Below the pieces are notes generated by a model. It did not search any database and had not been told where the DNA came from. It was given only the letters and a program-made list of their open reading frames with translations. From NCBI RefSeq assembly GCF_000350225.1, contig NW_005179363.1, forward strand, positions 194,984 to 258,983: a stretch of DNA of 64,000 nt, read 5' to 3'. This stretch comes from Chondrus crispus (lineage: Eukaryota; Rhodophyta; Florideophyceae; Gigartinales; Gigartinaceae). The number at the start of each line of letters is the position of its first letter. The first letter of the stretch is position 1. The position numbers were made by a program, and so were the translations under genes. Of the stretch, positions 10,039-18,716 are shown piece after piece.

Positions 10039-11577
10039 ATGCTCGTTAGGACGTGTACACCGTTGCGACAGAGGCCGTCATATGCAATCGCTCATAGCTT
10101 GTTCAAGCGGTCCTTGGCAATACCTGCAACAGCTCGTAATTCTCGTTTCAAATCAATATCTGAACTAGACGTGAATCATTTCAGAAACATTGTAGGAGAA
10201 AACGGTGTCCTGACAAACGATGAGGATCTCGTGGCACTTAATGTCGACTGGATGCGGCGGTTTGAAGGGCAGTCTAAGATTGCGCTGAAGCCGAAGACAT
10301 CAAAGCAAGTAAGTGCAATAATGGCATACTGCAACGACCAGCAGATAGCTGTCGTTCCTCAGGGAGGAAATACCGGACTTGTCGGCGGAAGCGTGCCCGT
10401 GTTCGATGAAGTGATTCTATGCCTATCTGGAATGAACGAAATCGAATCTTTTGATGCATCGTCGGGTACTGTTGTCACACAGGCCGGTGTGGTGCTTGAA
10501 ACTTTAGATAACTACGTCAACGAAGCTGGGTACCGAGTACCACTCGATCTTGGCGCTAAGGGAAGTTGTCAGATCGGAGGAAACGTTGCCACAAATGCGG
10601 GTGGATCGCGGTTCATTCGCTACGGGTCGCTTCGGGGGAGTGTCCTTGGAGTTGAAGCTGTGCTCCCAGACGGAAGAATTCTGGATGCCTTGACGACCTC
10701 ACGGAAGGATAACACCGGGTACGATCTGAAACAGCTAATGATAGGTGGAGAGGGAACGCTGGGAGTTATCACGAGAATAGCAATGGCCTGCCCCATCAAA
10801 AGCAGCAGTATTGACACTGCTATCTTACAGGTTGATGACTTTGAGAAGGTTGTTCGCCTTCTGCGCGCAGCGAAGGACGGACTTGGAGAGATTCTTTCCG
10901 CGTACGAATTCATGGACCGTCAAAGCATTGATCTCGCTTTGAAGCATCTTTCCCACGTGTCAGACCCGATCGGTTCGGATGCTGAAGACGAAGAAAGAGA
11001 AAGCGGTGCTGGGTACGTGCTAATTGAGTGTGCTGGAAGCGACGCCGAGCATAATCGTACAAAGCTAGAAAGCTTCTTGGAGAAGGCGTTTGAGGACGAT
11101 ATCGTAAGCAACGGCTCCATTGCCGAATCCGAGACGCAGACAGCAGTCATGTGGGAACTGCGGGAAAGCCTGCCAGAAGCAGCATTGAAGGCTGGACCAG
11201 GAGGGACGCTCAAATATGACATCAGTCTCCCCTTAGATGCCTTTTACAAGGCGGTAGAGACTGCGCGTGAGAGAGTGAAAGACATTGCTGGAGTCACGGC
11301 ATTCGGCTTTGGCCATATTGGAGATGGAAACCTGCACCTGAATGTGTCAATTGAGAAGGCGGCTGATAAGGAAGCTGTACAAGATGTATTGGAACCGTGG
11401 GTGTACGAATTTGTGGAGAGCAGCCGAGGTAGCGTAAGTGCAGAGCACGGACTTGGTCAAATGAAGAGATCGGCTATTGGATATTCCAAGAGTGATGTTG
11501 CGATCGACGTCATGCGGTCTATCAAGAATACAATCGATCCGAACGGGATTTGCAACCCCTACAAAGTTCTGCCGTGA
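10039..11577 (+). CDS. D2HGDH: D-2-hydroxyglutarate dehydrogenase (FAD-linked), mitochondrial
   Basis: FAD-dependent oxidation of D-2-hydroxyglutarate to 2-oxoglutarate in mitochondria, feeding the ETF/respiratory chain in known homologues; 512 residues versus 521 in human. The N terminus (about 1-38) is rich in Arg, Ser and Ala with no acidic residue, as expected of a mitochondrial presequence. The FAD pyrophosphate-binding loop PQGGNTGLVGGSVP is at 107-120, followed by TNAGGSRFIRYGSLRG and IGGEGTLGVIT. The C-terminal FAD-oxidase cap has GFGHIGDGNLHLNVS and SAEHGLGQMKR, with the metal-site His residues, and ends in DPNGICNPYKVLP. D-lactate dehydrogenases share this fold, but the YGSLRGSVLG motif and the C terminus favour D2HGDH. 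ATG at 10039 is the first in frame. No intron is apparent. The gene converges on the sterol desaturase with a 346-bp gap. Confidence 0.88.
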   Translation: MLVRTCTPLRQRPSYAIAHSLFKRSLAIPATARNSRFKSISELDVNHFRNIVGENGVLTNDEDLVALNVDWMRRFEGQSKIALKPKTSKQVSAIMAYCNDQQIAVVPQGGNTGLVGGSVPVFDEVILCLSGMNEIESFDASSGTVVTQAGVVLETLDNYVNEAGYRVPLDLGAKGSCQIGGNVATNAGGSRFIRYGSLRGSVLGVEAVLPDGRILDALTTSRKDNTGYDLKQLMIGGEGTLGVITRIAMACPIKSSSIDTAILQVDDFEKVVRLLRAAKDGLGEILSAYEFMDRQSIDLALKHLSHVSDPIGSDAEDEERESGAGYVLIECAGSDAEHNRTKLESFLEKAFEDDIVSNGSIAESETQTAVMWELRESLPEAALKAGPGGTLKYDISLPLDAFYKAVETARERVKDIAGVTAFGFGHIGDGNLHLNVSIEKAADKEAVQDVLEPWVYEFVESSRGSVSAEHGLGQMKRSAIGYSKSDVAIDVMRSIKNTIDPNGICNPYKVLP

Positions 11578-11923
11578 TCCCTCTTTGCATTGTGCCAACA
11601 GTCGAGCAACCTCGAGAGGTTGCGCTTATCAATCAAGGGAGTGCCCACGTCGTCGAGAGTTGATGCGTTCAACGAAAGCCAGTGTTGCGTTTAAGACTGT
11701 AGTGTTGGCCGTGTGAACTCTGTTGACTACGTGTAGTTATGTATTATACATATATATATATATGACTGACGTGTGTATCGTACTGACGGAGTAGACGCAA
11801 ACCTGCGGTGCAGACGTATTTGCGGCGCACTAAGCGCAAAACAATGGAAGCACAAGCGGCGGGGGTAGCGGTTGTATGTCGATGGTTGATAAATACTTGA
11901 CAAGGGCGCAAGTGCATATCAAA
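11578..11923. other. Convergent 3' intergenic region with TA microsatellite
   Basis: 346-bp gap between the 3' ends of the D2HGDH (+) and sterol desaturase (-) genes. It includes an alternating TA run at about 11747-11763 and no coding signal. Confidence 0.5.
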
Positions 11924-12787
11924 TCAAGCGTCCTTCCCGTAGACTTCCTTCTCAGACATAACTGGAGCGCCTGCCTTTTTCCATAATCTGGGGTCTTTGA
12001 AAGTTCCACAGATCTTATCCCACAGGGTGAAGTACTGTCCGTAATTTGACTTGAAGGTAGTGTGATGTATTGTGTGATGTGCGGCGCCATTAACTCCAGG
12101 AATACCGAATGTAGCCCTGTCATGGATATTAATGGTCCACATGGAGACGAAAATTAAGGAAATGAGGTGGGCTGCGGAGTGGAAAGGGAACAAGAAAACG
12201 AAAATTTGGTACGGCATGCCCTGAGTGTAGCCATCCAGCGGATGGAAAGCGAAAGCGGCGAATGGCGTTGTGTTTATGAACGAGTGATGCGGCTTGTGGA
12301 TATGTTTGTACAGGCGGGGGTGGTGAAGGCCCCGGTGCAGAAAGTAGATGAGACAGTCGCTGAAGGCGATGAATAAAATAGGGGACATGCACAGGTAGAC
12401 GTATCCGTGCTCCGCAGGGTCGGTGTAGACTTTGCTGTAGCCCAGATGGACGAGGATCTCTCCCGGAACGCTTAGGCCGGCCATGATTGCCAGGGATGTG
12501 ACGCTCATGTAGATCTCGCGGCGGATCTCGACGGTCTTGTCGTAGCCGTCGGGGAGGATTTGGCGTGCGAGAAGCTTGTGGTAAATGAGATAGTCTAGCG
12601 TTGCGAAGAGGAAGTAGACGACAAGAGAGCCGAGGTAAAGAAACAACCAGGTGATGCAGATGCGTCGCAAAAGGGTCATGGGACCCTCGCACGGGTAAAC
12701 ACGATCGACGAGATGATCAGACAACATCTGGATGAAGTCGTGCGCGTTAAGGTTCTCTAGACGAGCAACCAGGCCGACGGCTTCCAT
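11924..12787 (-). CDS. Sterol C-5 desaturase (ERG3/STE1/SC5D-like)
   Basis: ER membrane di-iron enzyme of the fatty-acid-hydroxylase superfamily, introducing the C5-C6 double bond in sterol synthesis; 287 residues, matching plant STE1 (281). The three histidine clusters are HRGLHH at 151-156, HKPHH at 164-168 and HHTIHH at 237-242. TPFAAFAFHPLDGYTQ between the second and third is diagnostic for the C-5 desaturase branch over C-4 methyl oxidase or fatty-acid 2-hydroxylase. Hydrophobic segments lie at about 45-66, 97-115, 131-150 and 194-222, and GQYFTLWDKICGTF follows the last His box. ATG at 12787 begins MEAVGL; upstream in-frame sequence is proline-rich and atypical. It is divergent from the unknown gene at 13326 across a spacer with paired CCAAT boxes. 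Confidence 0.9.
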   Translation of the reverse strand: MEAVGLVARLENLNAHDFIQMLSDHLVDRVYPCEGPMTLLRRICITWLFLYLGSLVVYFLFATLDYLIYHKLLARQILPDGYDKTVEIRREIYMSVTSLAIMAGLSVPGEILVHLGYSKVYTDPAEHGYVYLCMSPILFIAFSDCLIYFLHRGLHHPRLYKHIHKPHHSFINTTPFAAFAFHPLDGYTQGMPYQIFVFLFPFHSAAHLISLIFVSMWTINIHDRATFGIPGVNGAAHHTIHHTTFKSNYGQYFTLWDKICGTFKDPRLWKKAGAPVMSEKEVYGKDA

Positions 12788-13325
12788 AGCGGCGTGTGGG
12801 GGAGGAGTGAGGCTGGGTCGAAGGGATGGGGGATGGAGCGTTGAAGAAGGGGATGGGATGAGGGGCTGGATGTTCTGGGGGGCGGGGGGGGCACCTGCGA
12901 CTTGCCAGTTTAAGAGAGGTGACCCACACACTGCGGGCGTAGGAGAGAGATGATAGAGAACAAAGAACAATTGTGAAGATGCAGCAAGGACCCCACAGCC
13001 TTTTGGGCATCCAGTCCATGTTACGCAAGACCGTTGGTCACACTGTTGGCCAATGGTCGTGCGTGAAAAAGAAATGAGCGCCGCCATTGGCCAATGGTAT
13101 TGCAGCATCCTTCGCATGAGCTCTACTATCATGCCACTTTCAGAGACCTTTCTGAGGTCCAGCCCTCACTCCGGATCGCATTGTGACAGGTCGCATGGAT
13201 GCCCGAGTGCCGAGAACGCAATCCCGCAAGCATCCCCTCTCCGCAAGCCCCCATCCCCTGTTGCACACCGATCCCTAACAAATGCCTTCGCCCCGCTCGC
13301 TCGCGGCACCCCCCCGGCGCCCCCG
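12788..13325. promoter_or_regulatory. Divergent promoter region with two TTGGCCAATGGT elements
   Basis: Spacer between the sterol desaturase (-) and the unknown gene (+). The 12-mer TTGGCCAATGGT occurs at 13046-13057 and again at 13087-13098, 41 bp apart. The core TTGGCCAA is palindromic and contains CCAAT on both strands, the known NF-Y binding word. Function is inferred from position and duplication. Confidence 0.5.
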
Positions 13326-14375
13326 ATGAGCCACTCCACCTCCTCCATCCTCCCCCCCACCTCCAACACCTGCGGCCAGTGCGCCGCGCCGTGGTCNNNN
13401 NNNNNNNNNNNNNNNNNNNNNNNNNNNNNNNNNNNNNNNNNNNNNNNNNNNNNNNNNNNNNNNNNNNNNNNNNNNNNNNNNNNNNNNNNNNNNNNNCGCA
13501 CCGAATCCGTCCACTCACTCCTCTCGCACCCGGGCATCCCGCGCGACTCCCGCCACCTCTGCGTCTTCCTGTACCACACGTACCACCGGTGGACGGCGGC
13601 GGCGCACGACGCCGACTTCTCCGCGGCCTGCCTGCCGCCGTGGGAGGGCTGGTACGCGGCCTGGCTCAAGCCGTCGAACACCTCGCTGCGCCTCCCGCCC
13701 CGCAGCGAGCGCCTCGCCCTCCCGTGCTCCGTGCACTACGCCAACGGCACCTGCGCCGCGGGCTACATCGAGCCCGACGGCCGCCTCACCGTCGAGCTCC
13801 CGGCCCCGCGCCCGCCCAACGCCGCCGACTACGACCCGGACCGCCACGTCCTCTCGCTGCGCCTGGCCGTCTCGCAGGCCCTGTCGCAGTCCGAGGTCGA
13901 CGCCCACACCCGCGGCGTCGTCCATACGCGCGCCAAGGTCTCGCACATCGTCGCACAAGACCCCGTCGCAGACGCAGTCCAGCTGGTGCAGCTCCCGGGC
14001 CCCGCCGCCGAGCAGAGACGCCGCGTCGTTGTCGACGCGAAGCGCGTGAAGGAGTATACCCCGCATTTGCTCGAGGAGCTTAAGTGGAGGATGCGCCGGC
14101 GCTTCACGAAGAAGTTCGCCGCCACCGTCCAGCGCTTGCTGTGCCTGCTGCTCCAGCGGGCCGCAAGGGAGGATCGTGCGGCGAGGTACGCGCTGCGTAG
14201 AGGGTGGATGCAGGCCCATAAGGGGCCGAGCAAGCAGCTTAAGGTCCTGAGGGAGAAGGTGCGCCAGTTGGCGGCCGTGCCAAGCCTGGTTACTGACAGG
14301 TCGGACGGGGCGCTGGACGACTTGAGGAGACAGGGCGATGCGCCGAGTTCGACGAAAAGGGCCCGCCAGACGTAG
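13326..14375 (+). CDS. Unrecognised GC-rich gene interrupted by an assembly gap
   Basis: Hypothetical protein. The first ~24 residues (MSHSTSSILPPTSN, then CGQCAAPW) precede a run of 100 N; the remaining ~290 residues are continuous to the stop at 14375. The visible part has an aromatic stretch (FLYHTYHRW, WEGWYAAWLKP), a short CSVHYANGTCAAGYIEPDG segment, and a basic helical C-terminal third (about 250-320) rich in Arg, Lys and Leu that could bind nucleic acid or form a coiled coil. The CxxC near the start might be half of a zinc site whose partner lies in the gap. I recognise no family. Because 100 is a conventional placeholder length and not a multiple of three, the frame across the gap is unproven and the start codon is provisional. 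Third positions are strongly GC, like the other genes of the island. Confidence 0.5.
   Translation: MSHSTSSILPPTSNTCGQCAAPWXXXXXXXXXXXXXXXXXXXXXXXXXXXXXXXXXXRTESVHSLLSHPGIPRDSRHLCVFLYHTYHRWTAAAHDADFSAACLPPWEGWYAAWLKPSNTSLRLPPRSERLALPCSVHYANGTCAAGYIEPDGRLTVELPAPRPPNAADYDPDRHVLSLRLAVSQALSQSEVDAHTRGVVHTRAKVSHIVAQDPVADAVQLVQLPGPAAEQRRRVVVDAKRVKEYTPHLLEELKWRMRRRFTKKFAATVQRLLCLLLQRAAREDRAARYALRRGWMQAHKGPSKQLKVLREKVRQLAAVPSLVTDRSDGALDDLRRQGDAPSSTKRARQT
13397..13496. other. 100-N assembly gap
   Basis: Exactly 100 undetermined bases inside a GC-rich coding region, with GC-rich sequence on both sides. The round number suggests a scaffold placeholder, so true size is unknown. Confidence 0.99.
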
Positions 14376-16289
14376 GTGAGGGGCTGGTCAATTGTCACAA
14401 GTAATCTCATACACGGTTTTCGAATATCACGTACTCTGCGAGATGTGCAGCATCTCTCCTCTGTCGTACACCGTCCTGTGGCTTTGCTGCGCATGTTCGA
14501 CACATAGAAGCGTGAACGCTGCGGCATGGCATGTCTGACATGGAGTAACAAAGTTTTCGTGGTCAGGTCTGGCGCCCAGACATCCTGCACACAACAACTT
14601 ACACCCAACTGGAAGAGGCCCAGGGTAGTGCACCCTGGCGCGACATACAGTTTTCATTGCAACTCGTCCCACACAGGCTTGTTCTGGGCAAAGCCCTGCG
14701 ATAAATTTCTGCGAGTGTGAGCAGATGTCAAGCCGATGTCAATTGCTAGGTTTCACAATTTGAGTGCGTCTTGGCTTGCTCTGTGGCACAATTCCGCACG
14801 TACAAGGTCATTACGTATGCTACCAGCTGGTGGCTCCTAGCTCGCTCCTTTCCAGTAGGCCTCTTTTCGAAACTCGGAAATACATCGTGGTCTTCGAACG
14901 TGATAATGGCTTTGGCAAATTAACGCTGGAATGGGCCATCCACGTGCAAGTGCAAGCATTAGATAGAACACATGTGCTACATAAAGTACGGACTGTGCGG
15001 GACGGTCCTATATATTGTATTCTCCATATTTTGCCCATGTAACGCAACGATGGAATGGTTTTCGAATCCTAGGGCTGTCTGCAGGAGGAGGGATTGGCTG
15101 GATTTCGGATGTCTTCATGACGAGTTGCAGCTCCTCAGCTGATGCACTAGAATGTTGCAACAATGGCGCAGCTACGAGTCTATTGCAGCGGATGTTGTTG
15201 AACGCTTCGGCAATGAGGGATTCATAGGAAACACAGGTGGATGACTCAGTCGTGACTGAGAGAACGCTGGCGACGGTTCTTCTGCGACTAGGTCGGTTGC
15301 CGGTCAAAGGCTATGAAGAGAGGGGCGATGCGAAAGGGAAGAATACGATGATGACAGTGCAAAGGTATCCGAAGCGCGAGACTCTGCCACAATGTTTTCA
15401 TACGGCTTGGGTATGAAATAAAAACAAGCGTGGATACAACGCATGGGGCGAGACAGCGTGGTCAACAATTTTTTGACTGGTGCTGACGCTAAGAAGAGGC
15501 AGAATGCCAGTGGGAAGATATTCTGGTATGTGATGAGAGGTTTGTACTACAAACTTTGTAGTGCCGTTTCTAAATAAGAAGGGCAAACTAGAGCGGACAT
15601 GTATGTGCGGTTTGTAGGGATAGGCTGGACTGGTAGGCATGCTCAACCAGTCAATACAAAAGATGAAGAAGCCAAAAAAGACTGGTATGCTGTCAGCGAT
15701 GGACGAGGAAACAGGGCATTAGTGTCTGTTGTTGCAAAGTGTGATGCTATCACAGGGCTTACCGAGGCTGAACAGGGGCCCGTGAGTCACTGCATTAGGG
15801 AGACGCAAGAGGATGGCGGGAGACTGATGAGTACGATGGGACGCAAGCAGGCGAATGCAGCGCAAGAATGTGTCGATGCCCACTCAGGTTTCCGCGATTT
15901 CCGATGCACCAATCACACAAATATCTCAAATATCAGGACAGGGAGATGTGGCCCATCTATATGGCCCCCAGAGGATATTCGCCACATCCTCTTCCAAGTA
16001 ATGGAGCCGTTTGGCACTCCCCTATTGGTCAACAACTGCACCTTCGACTCGAGCCACGGAGCATTCACTGAAGCCGTCCTAACACTCCCGCGCCCCTAAA
16101 CGTTGTCATGATTCCACAAACACCCTCCCTGCCGGCGAGAGTTTTCTCAACCACGCAATCGCTGTACAACCCTTCTCCCCTTCAACATTTTCAATCCTCT
16201 TGGCCCCCTTCCCCAACCCCCCCCCCCCCCCCCAACCTCCCGCCCTTCACACCCTTCCTGTTTCTTCCCCACCATCCACCATCCCCGCC
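14376..16289. other. Intergenic region, 1.9 kb
   Basis: Between the gap-containing gene and the F-box gene. Open frames of up to ~165 codons occur (for example 15599-16099, +), but their composition and lack of any recognisable motif do not support a gene. A long C-run at about 16216-16236 lies in the leader of the F-box gene. Nothing else was identified. Confidence 0.4.
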
Positions 16290-17312
16290 ATGCCCGACAA
16301 CGCCACTAACCCGCACCAACCACCTCGCCCAATGATCCAGCATCTCCCCGAGGACGTGCAAACCTCCCTCCTCTCCCTCATGTCGCAAGCCGACATCGCG
16401 CATCTCGCCACGTCGTGCACGACCTTCCACTCGCTCGCCTCACCCCTACTCTTCCGCCAGTTCCGCTGCGTCACCTGCCGCGCCCCGCTCTTCCAGCCGA
16501 GCGAGCTCTCCCTCCAAGACCACCCGACGCGCGGCCGCAAGGCCACCTTCGGGCCCTCTTCGCGCCTTCCCCGCCGCGCCTTCTTCCAGCTCCGCGACCA
16601 CCCCCCGGCCACCCCCGCGGACCGAGGCATGGTCCTCGACGCCCGGAGAGGCGCCGCCAATTTCCACGTCCTGCGCCACCTCGCGCAAACCGTCTATCGA
16701 AACGAGCGCTTCCCGCTCCCACAGGAGCTGCAGGCCGTCCGCGCTCTGCGATGCGCCAAGTGCGAGGTCTTCGTTGGCTTCAGATTGGAAGACCCCTCGG
16801 GCACCGACAACACTCACGACTTTGTCCATCACGACTTCGTCGAGCTCGTCGATGGGCAGGACCGCATCGTCACCCTCTCTGGCCAAGTGTTGCCAGAACC
16901 GGAAGGCACTGTGCGATGCGCGCAGGAGGGCTGCCGAAGAGTCTTGTTTCAGCGCGACGACGTGCTGCCGTGGAGCCATGTACTCTCGTCGTCGAGGTTA
17001 ACAGACATGGACGCATATCTCGAATGGGACCATTCATGGGCGGGCTCGGCTACGGAGAGTCAGCCGGCCTTCTTTGTGAAGAGGCTCAGGTCGGCGGCTG
17101 GCGTCATGAGAAACGTCAGGCCGGAGCGACTGAGACAAGGGCAGATGGAGGTTGGCGATGTGCATTGCGCAGGGTGCGACGCGCAGATCGGCTGGAAGTT
17201 TGTCGCAGAATTACCGGAGGAGGAGACTGAATTGCTGCATAACTATGATCAGGTTGGCCGGTATGGTATCATCAGAAACTCTGTCGCGCCGGCAGAGCCG
17301 CGCTTGATTTGA
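16290..17312 (+). CDS. F-box protein with two Cys4 Yippee/cereblon-like modules
   Basis: Predicted SCF ubiquitin-ligase substrate adaptor, 340 residues. Residues about 16-58 read as an F-box (HLPEDV, then SLMSQADIAHLATSCTTFHSLASPLLF). Two zinc-type modules follow, each built from an N-terminal and a C-terminal Cys pair: C60/C63 with C155/C158, then C210/C215 with C293/C296. The second half of each module matches the Yippee/Mis18/cereblon beta-tent pattern CxxC followed by Gly and an aromatic (CAKCEVFVGF, CAGCDAQIGW). The last one continues into a short aromatic/Gly stretch ending YGIIRNS, much like Yippee. Spacing between pairs (92 and 78) is longer than in Yippee (about 52) and nearer to the cereblon CULT domain. 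The F-box is clear. The beta-tent assignment is by pattern only and could instead be another zinc ribbon. ATG at 16290 lies in the same CCCCGCC context as the dehydrogenase start. Confidence 0.65.
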   Translation: MPDNATNPHQPPRPMIQHLPEDVQTSLLSLMSQADIAHLATSCTTFHSLASPLLFRQFRCVTCRAPLFQPSELSLQDHPTRGRKATFGPSSRLPRRAFFQLRDHPPATPADRGMVLDARRGAANFHVLRHLAQTVYRNERFPLPQELQAVRALRCAKCEVFVGFRLEDPSGTDNTHDFVHHDFVELVDGQDRIVTLSGQVLPEPEGTVRCAQEGCRRVLFQRDDVLPWSHVLSSSRLTDMDAYLEWDHSWAGSATESQPAFFVKRLRSAAGVMRNVRPERLRQGQMEVGDVHCAGCDAQIGWKFVAELPEEETELLHNYDQVGRYGIIRNSVAPAEPRLI

Positions 17313-18716
17313 AGATTGCATTCGTAGATTTAGCTGAATGACGCCGTGGTGCGAACGGTTTGCCGAAAGGTCAATGTCCTTGAAGTGTTGTGGGGCATAC
17401 AGTACAATATTGCAGAGATTCCTGGTGTAATTTAATAATCTGCAAACCTGTGAATTCTGAAGGTAGTAGATATGTTTAAAGGTTCGCACAAGTCCTCGTG
17501 ACAAACATAAAGAGGACTCTGGCGAACGTTTTGCCTTCAAAGACAGACTCCACTTCCCTACAGTATACAGTACCACTCGAAGCCTTCGAGTACCCTTCGA
17601 GTCGAAGGGTACTGTACCCTTACGGTGCCGTGCACAAATTCGACGAAGTCTTTGAATCATGCTAGGGGGAGCAGGCACCATCTGTCCCGATACTTGAAAT
17701 GCTTGTCCATCTCTTCCCCGGCGGCACCCATCAGCTAAAAAAAACGGCGACAATATCTCAGTCTGCACCGACAGCAAGGTTGATTCGAACCAGCCAACCG
17801 TTGTAACGGAAAACGTTTTCAGGTGCAACCTAACTTAAGACTTGCTTTTAGGGAGCCTGGTATTGGACCATATTCTACACCGACAAACAACCAATCACAA
17901 GTCGTAGCCCTTCATGTAGTTTACACATGTACGGGAGACGAACATGTTCGCCAAAACGTGTTGATACTACTGTAGCATCAATTCCGTTAGTTTGGGTTGT
18001 GTCAACAGCTGTTGTCTCCTGCGCGACTTGAGCAGCGCAGCCTACATGACGGCCCGGATTCTCTCCTGATGCGCTACATTCCATCGGCTCAGATGCGTTG
18101 CTCTTCACGCAGACCGATTCTGTACACTTTTAATGGTGCCCCACAAAAATACACCATCGTCGGAAACCCCACTTCGATTAAATCACCGCAAGTGAGCTTC
18201 CATGCACCGAAAAGAGTTATTTGGTTGTGCAATGAAGATTGTTGCATCCACGAATGCGGGTGGCCTCCACGCTGGGTTGCGGTTCACACTCGCAAAAAGC
18301 GACATCACGAACCTATGGCGAACGGTTGAGAAACGTATTGTACAGGGATGCACAGTCAATAGGCTGTGCCTCCATGTACAGTACGTACACGCCGCCCACC
18401 TAGGACAAGAATCATGCACAATTCGACGCGAAGGATCAATAGTTATGTTCATGATTTTTTCTGCTGCCGATGTTGTGGCTTACCGCCCCTTCTTCACAAC
18501 GACACTTACATCGCCACATGACATAAGACTTCCCATTCACACGGACTTAACACAAAATCGGTCTACGAAAGCATGTGACGTTTACGGAATGTGTACTTAT
18601 ACATGTGCCATGTGTAGTTGCTTTCCTAAAGACCAGTGGCGTGGGTAATGAACGCACCATTACGCCAATTTGTGGCCTACGCTAAAGGTGAAAAGCAGCC
18701 CATAGCGCTGCTACTA
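17313..18716. other. Intergenic region, 1.4 kb
   Basis: Space between the F-box gene (+) and the prenylcysteine-oxidase-like gene (-), whose 3' ends converge here. Contains a compact palindrome at 17590-17612 (listed separately) and several TACAGTA/TACTGTA words. No coding or RNA gene was recognised. Confidence 0.4.
17590..17612. repeat. 23-bp palindrome
   Basis: Arms GTACCCTTCGA (17590-17600) and TCGAAGGGTAC (17602-17612) are perfect reverse complements around one G. Neighbouring sequence repeats the CCTTCGAG and GTACCCTT words, as if built by local copying. Confidence 0.85.

Noticed and set aside
15599-16099. 166-codon plus-strand frame before the F-box gene
   Set aside because: Starts with ATG, but has no recognisable motif and ordinary non-coding composition; not enough to call a gene.
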